From NCBI RefSeq assembly GCF_004000785.1, contig NZ_BILX01000025.1:1-64000 (forward strand): DNA of 64,000 nt. Reading direction: 5' to 3'. Below are positions 41,570-50,360 of the stretch, in pieces; the first letter of the stretch is position 1, and each line of letters begins with the position of its first letter. The notes under the pieces are model-generated. The model saw nothing but the letters and a program-made list of their open reading frames with translations, had not been told where the DNA came from and did no database searches. The position numbers and the translations under genes are program-made. The DNA comes from Paenibacillus ehimensis NBRC 15659 (GTDB lineage: Bacteria > Bacillota > Bacilli > Paenibacillales > NBRC-103111).

Positions 41570-44002
41570 TCAAGCAGGCTCGGCGGAACGGGCCCTGTTT
41601 TTCAAGTATCGTGCAAACTCGTCCGGCGGCAGCGGCGGGCTGTAATAGTAGCCTTGCACCAGATCGCATTTTTTGTCGCGTAAAAAATCGATCTGCTCCT
41701 GTGTCTCCACGCCTTCCGCGATGACCTGCAGGCCGAGATGGTGCGCCATGGCTACAATCGTAGCGACAATCGACGCCCCGCTGGACCCGTGGGCAATGTC
41801 GCGCACGAACGATTGATCGATTTTCAGCTTGTCGATCGGGAACCGGTTCAAATAGCTGAGCGAGCTGTAACCCGTGCCAAAATCGTCCATGCTGACTTGC
41901 ACGCCGATTTGCTTCAGCCGGCGCAGCGTCGTTTCTGCATTGTTCGCGTCCGCGGCCATCATGCTTTCCGTAATTTCCAAATCGAGATATTTCGGCTCCA
42001 AACCCGATTCCTGCAGCGCTTCCCGGATCGATTCGATCAAATGCGGCTGCTCGAACTGCTTGTTCGACAGGTTGACGGAAACGGGCATCGGCGGGAATCC
42101 GGCATCCTGCCATAATTTGTTTTGCCGGCAGGCCATGCGCAGCACGCGTTCGCCGATCCGATGAATCAGCCCGCTTTCCTCGGCGACCGGGATGAATAAC
42201 CCCGGCGGGACGAGGCCTTGCTCGGGATGCCGCCAGCGCACCAGCGCCTCGGCGCCGATCACATGCCCCTGCATATTCACCTGCGGCTGATAGTGCACCT
42301 CGAACTCATCCCGCTCCAGCGCAAGCCTTAAGCCGTTCTCAAGCGCCAGCTTCTGTTCGGACGCTTCATCCATTTCCGAGGAATAAGCCTGTATCCGGTT
42401 GCGCCCCTGTTTTTTGGAATAAAACAATGCCGAATCGGCGTGCTTCAGCAGCGTTTCCCCGTTATTGGCCGCAGACTGCACGGCATAGCCAATGGTGAGG
42501 CTGAGATGCACTTTGTGCGCCCCCAGCGTAAAGGGACGCTGGAGCCTCTCATGAAGCTGCAGCGCTTCCGCGGCCGCTTCGCTCTCTCCTCCCGCAAGCC
42601 CGCACAGCAGCACGGCAAACTCATCGCTGCCGATTCGCGCGATAACCTTGCCTTCGCCGGCGGCGTGATGCAGGCGGTCCGACAGCTGCCGGAGCAGCTT
42701 GTCCCCTTGCTTTTGCCCGATGGAATCGTTGATCAGCTTGAAGCGGTCGATATCGATAACCAGAAGCGCCCTTTCGATTTCTTCTTCCGCCTCCGGCAGT
42801 CCGTTCAACGTTTCCAGCAAATAACGGCGGTTCGGCATCCCTGTCAGATCGTCCCGGTAAGCGAGATCGTTAATCCGGCGCTCCGCTTGTTTCTTTTGCG
42901 TGATGTCTTGACAAATCCCGAACAGCCCGGTAACCTCCCGGTTCACGACAATAGGCACGCAGGTGACGCTGAGATCTATCGCCTGCCCTTGCTTATGCTT
43001 GATCGTCATTTCGAACTTTTGGGGGATGCCCTTTACGGATTCCGCAAACCTCCAATTGAGCTCATCGGTATGCCAAAGCTCCGAAATACGGCTCAACGTA
43101 CGCCCTACGGTCTCCTTCGACGAATAGCCCGTAATCGCCTCAACCGCCGGATTCGCGGCGATGAAGCGCCCTTCCAGATCGATGGAAAACACCGCATCCG
43201 TATTATAATCAAACAACGATTGAAAATGCTGCTCGCTCTCGCGAAGCTTGGCCGCATGGTACGCAAGCCTCTTGTCCACGAACGACGTAACAAGCGCAAT
43301 CCCCAGCAGCAATAGCGTCATCATGCCGATCACATAAGCAATCAACGACGTTTCCACGCTCAGCTCGTTGTTCATCCAATTCATATGATCCAGACTGATG
43401 AAGCGGGCTGCCCCCATCCCCGTGTAATGCACGCCGGAAATCGCCGCGCCCATTATCAAGCCGCTGCCGATTTTACGGTAAATGCGGGACTTGCCGATAT
43501 CATCGCGAAAATAGAAGGTAAGCCACATCGCCGCCATGGACGCCGCTACCGCAATGACAACGGATAAGCCCAAGAGCAGCGGACGGTACTGAATGACCGC
43601 GCTCATCTTCATCGCCGTCATTCCCGTATAATGCATGCCTACGAGGCCGAAGGCCATAAACAGGCCGCCGACGGTCCAATTGCGCCATCCAAATTGCCTG
43701 CCCCCAACCGAAGCCAAAGCAATATACGAGGCGATGACGGCAAATACCATCGAAAGCAGAACAAGAGCGACGTCATAATGGACTTCCATCGGCATCCGGT
43801 AGGCGAGCATTCCCACAAAATGCATCGACCAGATCCCAAGCCCCATCGCCAACGCCCCGCCGCTAAGCCAGATTAGTCTGGGGCGTCCCCGAGCCGCATT
43901 GATTCTGCCGCCCATATCCAATGCAGTGTAGGAAGCCAGGACCGAGATCACATAGGAAAGAAAGACCAAAAACCAGTCATAGGTGCCGATCATTTGCTGC
44001 AT
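41570..44002 (-). CDS. MHYT-PAS-GGDEF-EAL membrane protein for c-di-GMP turnover
   Basis: 810 residues. Residues 1-240 form a seven-helix MHYT sensor with the three motifs SMHFVGM, GMHYTGM and GVHYTGM, proposed to bind copper and sense O2, CO or NO. A PAS domain follows at about 260-370 (FSIDLEGRFIAANPAVEAIT). The GGDEF domain (385-545) has GSDEF in its active loop, so cyclase activity is uncertain. The EAL domain (560-800) is intact: EALVRW, the metal site DDFGTGYSS, KIDQSFVRDI and EGVET, so phosphodiesterase activity is expected. Similar to B. subtilis YkoW. It has AAGAAGG as ribosome site. It lies just upstream of the c-di-GMP riboswitch-CheY unit. Confidence 0.95.
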   Translation of the reverse strand: MQQMIGTYDWFLVFLSYVISVLASYTALDMGGRINAARGRPRLIWLSGGALAMGLGIWSMHFVGMLAYRMPMEVHYDVALVLLSMVFAVIASYIALASVGGRQFGWRNWTVGGLFMAFGLVGMHYTGMTAMKMSAVIQYRPLLLGLSVVIAVAASMAAMWLTFYFRDDIGKSRIYRKIGSGLIMGAAISGVHYTGMGAARFISLDHMNWMNNELSVETSLIAYVIGMMTLLLLGIALVTSFVDKRLAYHAAKLRESEQHFQSLFDYNTDAVFSIDLEGRFIAANPAVEAITGYSSKETVGRTLSRISELWHTDELNWRFAESVKGIPQKFEMTIKHKQGQAIDLSVTCVPIVVNREVTGLFGICQDITQKKQAERRINDLAYRDDLTGMPNRRYLLETLNGLPEAEEEIERALLVIDIDRFKLINDSIGQKQGDKLLRQLSDRLHHAAGEGKVIARIGSDEFAVLLCGLAGGESEAAAEALQLHERLQRPFTLGAHKVHLSLTIGYAVQSAANNGETLLKHADSALFYSKKQGRNRIQAYSSEMDEASEQKLALENGLRLALERDEFEVHYQPQVNMQGHVIGAEALVRWRHPEQGLVPPGLFIPVAEESGLIHRIGERVLRMACRQNKLWQDAGFPPMPVSVNLSNKQFEQPHLIESIREALQESGLEPKYLDLEITESMMAADANNAETTLRRLKQIGVQVSMDDFGTGYSSLSYLNRFPIDKLKIDQSFVRDIAHGSSGASIVATIVAMAHHLGLQVIAEGVETQEQIDFLRDKKCDLVQGYYYSPPLPPDEFARYLKNRARSAEPA

Positions 44003-44141
44003 AGTCTTTACCTTCTTTCCAATTTGATCCTTTTCTTTTCTATATTATACCTACGAGGCCTACATACCGTCTACATCTTTTTGTCGAATTAGCTCGAATA
44101 TCCTAAAGATGTTGAAAAGACAGCATATTCTAAGGGCATGC

Positions 44142-44174
44142 AAAAGAAGCAGATCTGTGCAGACCTGCTTCTTT
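44142..44174 (-). terminator. Terminator of the LigB-DoxX operon
   Basis: Minus strand AGAAGCAGGTC and GATCTGCTTCT arms followed by TTTGC. Confidence 0.85.
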
Positions 44175-44186
44175 CGTATTTGTTAT

Positions 44187-44606
44187 TTATGCAGCGGCGC
44201 GTTTGGATTTGCCTGCAGACAGCAGACCGTCGAGTGCCAACAGCGAGCTGCCGGCAATGGCCAAAGCCAGCGCCATGACGAAGAATGCCAAATCCAATTC
44301 GTACCCGGCCATCTGAGGACTTCCCAAAAATCCGCCGGCCCATTTCGCCGTCACGATGGCGCCGATCATGATCAATGCGAACAATGAAGAAACGATCCGG
44401 GTACCGAGGCCCAGGATCAGAGCGATTCCTCCGGCCACCTCGATAATCGCTACGACATAGGCGGCGAAGCCCGGCAGACCTATGCTTTCGAACCAACCGG
44501 CGATATTGCCGATCCCGCTCTGAAATTTAACCACGCCATGAATCAAAAAAGAAATGCCTAATACGAAACGGATCAATAGCAGACTAACCTCATATTTCCT
44601 ATTCAA
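44187..44606 (-). CDS. DoxX-family membrane protein
   Basis: 139 residues from TTG 44606, chosen because AAGGAGAGG lies six bases upstream; the longer open frame has no ribosome site. Four membrane helices with the DoxX pattern LIRFVLGISFLIHGVVKF near the start and GLPGFAAYVVAIIEVAGGIA. DoxX/CatD-type proteins accompany thiol- and quinone-stress enzymes in Bacillus (catDE, mhq genes) and may be quinone-linked. It follows the LigB-family dioxygenase gene by 32 bases and shares its promoter. Confidence 0.93.
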   Translation of the reverse strand: MNRKYEVSLLLIRFVLGISFLIHGVVKFQSGIGNIAGWFESIGLPGFAAYVVAIIEVAGGIALILGLGTRIVSSLFALIMIGAIVTAKWAGGFLGSPQMAGYELDLAFFVMALALAIAGSSLLALDGLLSAGKSKRAAA

Positions 44607-44638
44607 AAGTTCCCTCTCCTTATTTCCTGCAGATTTCG

Positions 44639-45403
44639 TTAAAATTGCAAACACATATAGCTGAGCGTACCTAAATCGTAGCTCCGATGGATCATCTGAG
44701 CTTCCCCTTCCCCGCATCCCATCGCGATGAACAGCGGTACGAAATGCTCCGCTCTCGGCACGGCCTGACGGGCATACGGGGCTTGCTCCGCATAATGGAA
44801 CAACGCGTTCAAGTCACCGGATTGCAGCTTCTCCAGCAGCCAGTCGTCGAAGGAGACCGCCCACGGCTCCGGCGTCTTCTGCCCCCAATTCACCATCCGG
44901 AGATTATGCACGGTTACCCCGCTGCCGATCACCAGAATGCCTTCCTGTCCCAGTCCCCGAATCGCCTCGCCGATCCGGTATTGCCGCTCAGGGGCAAGGT
45001 AAGGGTTTACCGATACTTGGACGACCGGAATGTCTGCCTTCGGATACATGCGGTGAAGCAGCGTCCAAGCGCCGTGATCGAGTCCCCTGACCGAATCGGT
45101 GCGGACTTCGATACCGTTTGCGGTCAGCTTTTGCTCCAGCATCGCCGCGATCGCTTTGGACCCTCTGGCCGGATACTTGACCTGATACAGCTCATCCGGA
45201 AAGCCTCCAAAATCATAGATCGTATCGTAGACATCGTCCGTCGATGAAATCGTTAGCGTCTCGCTTTCCCAATGTGCCGTAAAGATCACAATCGCCCGGG
45301 GTTCGTACCGCTCTCCCAATTTTGCCAAAAAATCGGTATAAGGCGTCTGCTCGATCGCGAGCATCGGAGAGCCGTGCGCTAAAAATAAAGCTGGAATCAT
45401 CAT
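44639..45403 (-). CDS. LigB-family extradiol dioxygenase (4,5-DOPA dioxygenase, YgiD-like)
   Basis: 254 residues. Iron or zinc ligands fit the family: His10 in LFLAHGSP, His44 in IFTAHWES, GLDHGAWTLL near 108 and HNLRMVNW near 167. Such enzymes open catechol rings next to the hydroxyls, consuming aromatic diols such as DOPA or catechol. First gene of a pair with doxX, divergent from an HxlR regulator, an arrangement typical for quinone- and catechol-responsive detoxification. ATG 45403 follows GGGGG. Confidence 0.94.
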   Translation of the reverse strand: MMIPALFLAHGSPMLAIEQTPYTDFLAKLGERYEPRAIVIFTAHWESETLTISSTDDVYDTIYDFGGFPDELYQVKYPARGSKAIAAMLEQKLTANGIEVRTDSVRGLDHGAWTLLHRMYPKADIPVVQVSVNPYLAPERQYRIGEAIRGLGQEGILVIGSGVTVHNLRMVNWGQKTPEPWAVSFDDWLLEKLQSGDLNALFHYAEQAPYARQAVPRAEHFVPLFIAMGCGEGEAQMIHRSYDLGTLSYMCLQF

Positions 45404-45424
45404 GCTTCCCCCTAAGTAATAAGG

Positions 45425-45474
45425 TTACTTTATGTAAGTAAGTATATAATGATAATTTATCTATGTCAAGTAAC
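45425..45474 (-). promoter_or_regulatory. Promoter of ligB-doxX with TTACTT/AAGTAA operator array
   Basis: Minus strand TTGACA (45464-45469), 17 bases, TATACT (45441-45446). TTACTT (45425) and AAGTAA (45436) form an inverted repeat over the transcription start, and another AAGTAA (45468) overlaps the -35; a bound HxlR dimer pair would block the promoter. Confidence 0.7.
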
Positions 45475-45547
45475 TATATTTTTGTTTGCAACTATATTAT
45501 TTTCGATGATCGTGCGGTATAATAGAACTATAGCGAGGTGACGGGAT

Positions 45548-45892
45548 ATGAATCAGACTTCAGTCTGCCCCAGATTCGAAAAAGGCATGCGGATCGTCAG
45601 CAAACGATGGGCCGGTCTTATTATCCATCAGCTGCTTGAGGGCCCTCAACGGTTCTGCACCATAGAGAGCGCCCTTCAGATCAGCGGAAGATTGTTGTCG
45701 GAGCGATTAAAAGATTTGGAGCATGAGGGGATCGTGAAGCGGAACGTGTATCCGGAAACTCCCGTTCGTATCGAGTACTCTCTTACGGACAAAGGCTGCG
45801 CTCTGGCCCCCGTCTTCCGGGAAATGGAGAAGTGGACGAGCGCCTGGATCGAGCTCGACGAGGAACCTGCGGCCGATCCGCTTACAAAATAA
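45548..45892 (+). CDS. HxlR-family transcriptional regulator (YodB/CatR-like)
   Basis: 114 residues, one winged helix of the HxlR type: CPRFEKGMRIVSKRWAGLII at the start with Cys7, the position of the redox-active N-terminal cysteine in YodB, CatR and HypR. RLLSERLKDLEHEGIVKRNV forms the recognition helix and wing. Divergent from ligB-doxX across 144 bases that contain the operator array. Expected to repress those genes until quinones or diamide modify Cys7. GAGGTGAC ribosome site. Ends at a bidirectional terminator. Confidence 0.93.
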   Translation: MNQTSVCPRFEKGMRIVSKRWAGLIIHQLLEGPQRFCTIESALQISGRLLSERLKDLEHEGIVKRNVYPETPVRIEYSLTDKGCALAPVFREMEKWTSAWIELDEEPAADPLTK

Positions 45893-45899
45893 AAGCATG

Positions 45900-45929
45900 C
45901 AAAAAGGCGCCCTTCGGCGCCTTTTTGCA
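45900..45929. terminator. Bidirectional terminator between HxlR and GH31 genes
   Basis: AAAAAGGCGCC, CTTC, GGCGCCTTTTT: perfect stem with T-runs on both strands. Confidence 0.95.
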
Positions 45930-48026
45930 TTAATGAAACACCCACGCGAACCGGCCGTACGCGGACGACCAACCAGGCTCCGTGCTGCTGACGGAGCCGC
46001 TTTTGCGGCCTTCGGCATCCACGGCTACTTCGGCCGTTCGCCAGCGGTACCCGCCTCTCTCGTAGGCAAATGTCTCTCCATCGTCGTCAAACAGACGGAA
46101 TTTGCCCGGGCCCGGGCCGTAATGGTGCAGCTCCAGGTCGATCTTTTCTCCGGCGCGCGGCGCATGGTCCCTGACAGCCATCATCGGAATAATCGCGCCG
46201 TCCTTGACGAACACCGGAATTTTCTCAAGTCCCGGTTGGACGCTGACCGCGCGGCCGCCTTCGAAGCGTTCCCCCGTATCGAAGTCATACCATGCGCCTT
46301 GCGGCAAATAAACGGTCCGCCCGGTTTCCCCTTCAAACAACGGGGCGACAAGCAGCGAATCGCCGAACATGAACTGATCGTCCCATTCTTTATCCGCTGC
46401 GCCCCCATAGGCGAATTCATCCGAATCGAAGCGGCCGCTGCCACCTTGCGCGCGCTCCGTCACGCCGGCTTCCAGAGCCATGGCCCGCACCGGAGGCACG
46501 CCTTCCGCCCAATAGTTGGCGAAGGCCGAATACAGATAAGGCAGCAATTGCATGCGCAAGCGAATGTAGCGGGTCACGATGGGCTCGACCTCGGGGAACG
46601 ACCACGGCTTCGTCCCGTCCGCCCATGCGTTCAGCATGGCAAGCGGCGAGAAGCATACGGTCTGCATCCGGCGGACCCAGTCTTCGCTGCTCCGCGCTTT
46701 TCGCACCTCGGGCGTCCAGAGCAAGCCGCTGAAGCCCGAATTGCACAACGCGCGGACATAATCGCGGTGATCGTACAGATCGGAATAAAGCACGTAAGGA
46801 AGCGACGAAGCGGCGCCCGCGGAAGCACGAACCAAGCCGTACGTCCGGCGGTTATGGGAGCGGTACAGATCGTCGGTCATTTTCTGAAGCAGCAAGCCGT
46901 ACAATTGCCGCAGCTGCTCGCCATCGCCGCCTGACGGAAAGCTTGCATGCGCAGGAAACATCCACGAGTTGCGGGTCAGCTCGCTGCCGTCGCACTCGTC
47001 CAGCTTGTAGCCGGACACGCCGATCTTCACGTGCTCGCGTTCATGCTGCTCCATATAAATCGCCTGCGCCTCGGGCAGCGTATAATCCGGCGCCAGCCCG
47101 TGCCATACCGTGTGGGAGCCGGAAAGCGGCCGTAGCGCCTCGTAGATGGCCGCATCCGGCGATACGTACGGGTGCTCCCACAGGTTGACTTTGAAGCCGT
47201 CCTTTTCCAGGTCCCGTACAAATTGCTCCGGGTCGGGAAACAGCTCCCGGTTCCATTCGTACGTCACCGGATAGCTGCGGGTGTGCCAGCCCGGCTCAAG
47301 TCCGATGACATCGCACGGAATGCCCCGTTCCCGGAAGGCCGCCGCTTCGGCACGCACTTCGTCGGCGGAATAGCTTTTGGGCACCCGGTGCCAGAAGCCA
47401 AGCCCCCAGCGCGGGGGAAGCGAGCCGCCGCCAAAATACAAGTTGTAGCGGCGAACGGCGTCAAGCGGCGTCGGCCCGGCGAAAACATAAACGTCCAGCC
47501 CCTCGTCCGCTACCGTAATTTCCACCCGGTCGCTCACCGGCGTCGCTTTCCATGACGAGTCGCGGTTGCGATCCTTGGCGTTCCCGGACAGAGCGCTGTC
47601 CGCCCGGACCGAAGAGCCGCAGCACAAGGTCACGATGCGCGAGGTATCGGCATATACCCCGTAGCCTCGGCTGGACACATAGAACGGAACGGGCGCATGC
47701 GTCTCCCCCGTATCCTGCTTCGGGTCGCTGTTGACGCGCAAATAACGCGTCCGGCCGCGGTGATTCAGCTTCAGAAGCTGCAGACCCAGTCCGTACAGCG
47801 ATTCCTCGCCTCCGAGCGGCAGCGCCACGACGATACGCCCGCCAACCCGCTCGATTCTCACCTCTGCGGCATCGAACGGGAAGCCGGCTTCCCCCATCGA
47901 TTGCAAAGCTGCCGTCTTGGGAGTCCGGCTCATGACCGAAGCGGGGGACAGCGTCGAAGGCCGTCCCGCCTTCAGCCGCCATATTCCCGGAGCTACCGTC
48001 TGCCAAGTTAATGTCGATTCTGCCAT
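45930..48026 (-). CDS. Glycoside hydrolase family 31 enzyme
   Basis: 698 residues from ATG 48026 (AGAGGGG upstream). The N-terminal beta domain is followed by the GH31 barrel: PPRWGLGFWHRVPKSYSADE, DVIGLEPGWHTRSYPV, and the nucleophile aspartate in GVSGYKLDECDGSE. The acid/base region reads NSGFSGLLWTPEVRK, unlike the more usual W-x-x-D-I-G-G form, so this belongs to a divergent GH31 subgroup and its specificity (alpha-glucoside, alpha-xyloside or other) is open. No signal peptide, so intracellular. Last gene of an AraC-GH43-like-GH31 cluster. Confidence 0.92.
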   Translation of the reverse strand: MAESTLTWQTVAPGIWRLKAGRPSTLSPASVMSRTPKTAALQSMGEAGFPFDAAEVRIERVGGRIVVALPLGGEESLYGLGLQLLKLNHRGRTRYLRVNSDPKQDTGETHAPVPFYVSSRGYGVYADTSRIVTLCCGSSVRADSALSGNAKDRNRDSSWKATPVSDRVEITVADEGLDVYVFAGPTPLDAVRRYNLYFGGGSLPPRWGLGFWHRVPKSYSADEVRAEAAAFRERGIPCDVIGLEPGWHTRSYPVTYEWNRELFPDPEQFVRDLEKDGFKVNLWEHPYVSPDAAIYEALRPLSGSHTVWHGLAPDYTLPEAQAIYMEQHEREHVKIGVSGYKLDECDGSELTRNSWMFPAHASFPSGGDGEQLRQLYGLLLQKMTDDLYRSHNRRTYGLVRASAGAASSLPYVLYSDLYDHRDYVRALCNSGFSGLLWTPEVRKARSSEDWVRRMQTVCFSPLAMLNAWADGTKPWSFPEVEPIVTRYIRLRMQLLPYLYSAFANYWAEGVPPVRAMALEAGVTERAQGGSGRFDSDEFAYGGAADKEWDDQFMFGDSLLVAPLFEGETGRTVYLPQGAWYDFDTGERFEGGRAVSVQPGLEKIPVFVKDGAIIPMMAVRDHAPRAGEKIDLELHHYGPGPGKFRLFDDDGETFAYERGGYRWRTAEVAVDAEGRKSGSVSSTEPGWSSAYGRFAWVFH

Positions 48027-48067
48027 TTGCGTCCCCTCTTTGGTCCGATTTTTACGATTCCTGCCGT

Positions 48068-49087
48068 TCACTTCGTCTTTAACGGAAATACCTGGTTCCA
48101 GGTGTTGCTGCAATCCGAAAAGCCCTTCACGCCGTCCGATACCGCTGCAAACAGATGCGTAGGCATGCCGTTCGCGTCAAAAAGCAGAAACGGCCGCTCC
48201 AGATTGCCGAGCGTCGTAACCGTGCCGTCATCCCAGACAACGGTACGCGAATACGCTTGAGGCTCCTCGCTTACTTCCCAATTCAGCCCGTCCCGGGAAT
48301 GCGCGCGGATGCCGCCGTATTTTTCGCCGCAGACGGTGCCGTCCATATCTTTGGCAATCAATTCATAGCCGTCCCCGGTCCGCCAAATAAACGGATCTTC
48401 GAGATGGAACCGCTCCGGCGGAAAAACGGGCGTTTCCTGCAGCACCCGGTACGGGCCCTCGTAATGATCGGCCGCAGCGGCGCCGATGGTCATTTTGCCG
48501 TGCACGTTGCCTTCATACCGGCGCGCTTTGTAGATCAGCAGCACGGAACCGTCCTCGCCGACGCTCGGCGCCGGGTTAGACGTCAGGAAGCTGTCGAACT
48601 TGCCGGGCCGTACGCCGAGAATCGGGGCATCCCGCCGTGTCCAAGGACCGAACACGCTGGTCGCCGTTGCGAGACCGATGCGCTTGTTCGCCCGTGCCAC
48701 GATGGTCCGGGGATCGTTCACGCCTTCGAACGTTTCCGGATCGGGATCGCTGAGCGGGTTCGTCGAGCCCATATAAAACAGCAAATACCGGTCTTTATGC
48801 TTCACAATGTGGGGATTGTGCGTACTGCGCCCGTCCCAGTATTGAGCGCCGCGGGCAGGCAGCACGACTTCCTGAAAAGCATACGGGCCTTCCGGCGTAT
48901 CCGACACCGCACGGACCACCTCGGATTGCAGAAGCCAGCCCGGATGCATCGGCAGCGACTTCGGCCAGCGCGAAGCGAACATGTGATATTTGCCGTCCTC
49001 GCCTTGCACGACGGAGCCGCACCATACCCAATACCCTTCCATCCGGAAGCCGCCATGTCGCGGCGCCGGCAGCATTTCCCATTTCAT
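48068..49087 (-). CDS. GH43/GH117-like five-bladed beta-propeller glycosidase
   Basis: 339 residues without signal peptide. Repeated blade motifs are visible: GKYHMFASRWPK, DRYLLFYMGSTNP, GSVLLIYKARRYEG, RFHLEDPFIWRTGDGYELIA and TTLGNLERPFLLF. The acidic residues in HLEDPFIW and NLERP fit catalytic positions of clan F-like enzymes. It probably acts on arabino-, xylo- or other plant-derived oligosaccharides taken up by the cell. 41 bases separate it from the GH31 gene and 55 from the AraC gene, so one operon. GAGAGGCG site before the ATG. Confidence 0.85.
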   Translation of the reverse strand: MKWEMLPAPRHGGFRMEGYWVWCGSVVQGEDGKYHMFASRWPKSLPMHPGWLLQSEVVRAVSDTPEGPYAFQEVVLPARGAQYWDGRSTHNPHIVKHKDRYLLFYMGSTNPLSDPDPETFEGVNDPRTIVARANKRIGLATATSVFGPWTRRDAPILGVRPGKFDSFLTSNPAPSVGEDGSVLLIYKARRYEGNVHGKMTIGAAAADHYEGPYRVLQETPVFPPERFHLEDPFIWRTGDGYELIAKDMDGTVCGEKYGGIRAHSRDGLNWEVSEEPQAYSRTVVWDDGTVTTLGNLERPFLLFDANGMPTHLFAAVSDGVKGFSDCSNTWNQVFPLKTK

Positions 49088-49142
49088 TCCATTCGCCTCT
49101 CTTCTCTCGAAGTATGTAAGTTTAGTCCCGTACCGCCCGTCG

Positions 49143-50009
49143 TCAAAAATGCTTCATGGAGGAGACCACGGATTTCGTCTTTTTTTTCCTGTATTGCGAG
49201 GGCGACTCGCCTTTACGCTCATGAAACAGCCGGGAAAAGTAGGACGTTGTCCAGCCGACGCTTTCGCTGATTTCCGTTACGGTCATCGTCGTCGATTCGA
49301 GCAGCTCCATCGCTTTGAGCAGCCGCACTTCCTGCAAATATTGAATCGGACTCATCCCCAGCCGGCGGTTGAACATACGTATAATGTAGTGCGGGTGGAA
49401 TCCGAAGCGTTTGGCCATATCGTCGAGCGTAACTTTGGCGGCATAATGATTGCGGATGTAATCGGCCATCGGAAACGGACCGCCGCCGGAGAAAGCTTGC
49501 TCGGAGCGAATCTCGTGAGTCGTCGGCTTTCGCACCGTACCCAACCGCGCCAAAGTAAGCAGCACCGTCTTGACCGCCGCGTCCATCCGGTAGGGCGCCA
49601 AAGGATCATCCGTATCGCCAGGCAAGCCTCCCGCTTGCAGCCAATATTCGATGTCGGACACCGCAGCCGAGCCGCAAGCTCCCATCCATGGCATGGCCCG
49701 GACGATCAGCTCCAGTCCGCCGTCGCGCAATTCGAACCGGACGCCGAGCACCCGCCCTTCCGTTGACAGCGCGAGCTTACAGCCGTGCTCCGGAGGAACG
49801 AGATAATAGTAGCCGGAGAGCACGACGAACGATTCCGTATCGATCCGCAGTTCTCCGCGGCCTTTTAATGCCAGCAGCAATAAGTAAGCCTCGCCGTTCT
49901 TCCTGCCGGAAGGCACTTCGTTCTGGCATCCGCCGCCGAAACTGTAGAACCCGGTTGCCCGAAGCCCCGCGTCCCTCAACTCGTTATGCGTCAACTCGAT
50001 CCCGTTCAT
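49143..50009 (-). CDS. AraC-family transcriptional regulator
   Basis: 288 residues: N-terminal cupin sensor (about 20-110, AYLLLLALKGRGELRID, YYYLVPPEHGC) and a C-terminal AraC double helix-turn-helix (VTLDDMAKRFGFHPHYIIRM, VTEISESVGWTTSYFSRLFH). It begins the glycosidase gene cluster and is the likely sugar-responsive activator. AAAGGGGGG ribosome site. Confidence 0.93.
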   Translation of the reverse strand: MNGIELTHNELRDAGLRATGFYSFGGGCQNEVPSGRKNGEAYLLLLALKGRGELRIDTESFVVLSGYYYLVPPEHGCKLALSTEGRVLGVRFELRDGGLELIVRAMPWMGACGSAAVSDIEYWLQAGGLPGDTDDPLAPYRMDAAVKTVLLTLARLGTVRKPTTHEIRSEQAFSGGGPFPMADYIRNHYAAKVTLDDMAKRFGFHPHYIIRMFNRRLGMSPIQYLQEVRLLKAMELLESTTMTVTEISESVGWTTSYFSRLFHERKGESPSQYRKKKTKSVVSSMKHF

Positions 50010-50360
50010 GGAAGCCCCCCTTTCCCTTAGGCGCGAACCGATCCCGCTGCCGGTCCGCGCACCGGTTCATCTCGAATCGCTTAGGTTATGCGCCTGCGAT
50101 GTCGCGCTTGCATGGCGGCTCTGTATGTTGAAAGCTTCGGCGCATCCTGACTTTCCTTTTGTTCTAAGCTCATCTTAAACGGAATCGGAGCGTGAATAAT
50201 TACGGAGTTTTAAGATCATGTGTCGCTCTTTTGCTATTTCTTTCTATACTCCACTCCGCTGCTGCTTGGATGGATATTTTCTCGCGGCCATTGACAGCAA
50301 CAAATTTACGTAATAATATATTTTTACGTAGCAAATACTGTTTTACGGAGTTGAACCACT
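50010..50360. other. Divergent intergenic region AraC / ArsR-like
   Basis: No gene. A 9-10 base inverted pair ATCTTAAAC and GTTTTAAGAT (about 50173-50214) could form a hairpin, and the ArsR promoter lies at 50291-50319. Confidence 0.6.
50291..50330 (+). promoter_or_regulatory. Promoter and TTTACGTA sites of the ArsR-like/ClpP operon
   Basis: TTGACA (50291-50296), 17 bases, TAATAT (50314-50319). TTTACGTAA lies in the spacer (50305-50313), TTTTACGTA just after the -10 (50322-50330) and TTTTACG again at 50341; the repeated palindrome core TACGTA looks like an autoregulatory operator. Confidence 0.65.
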
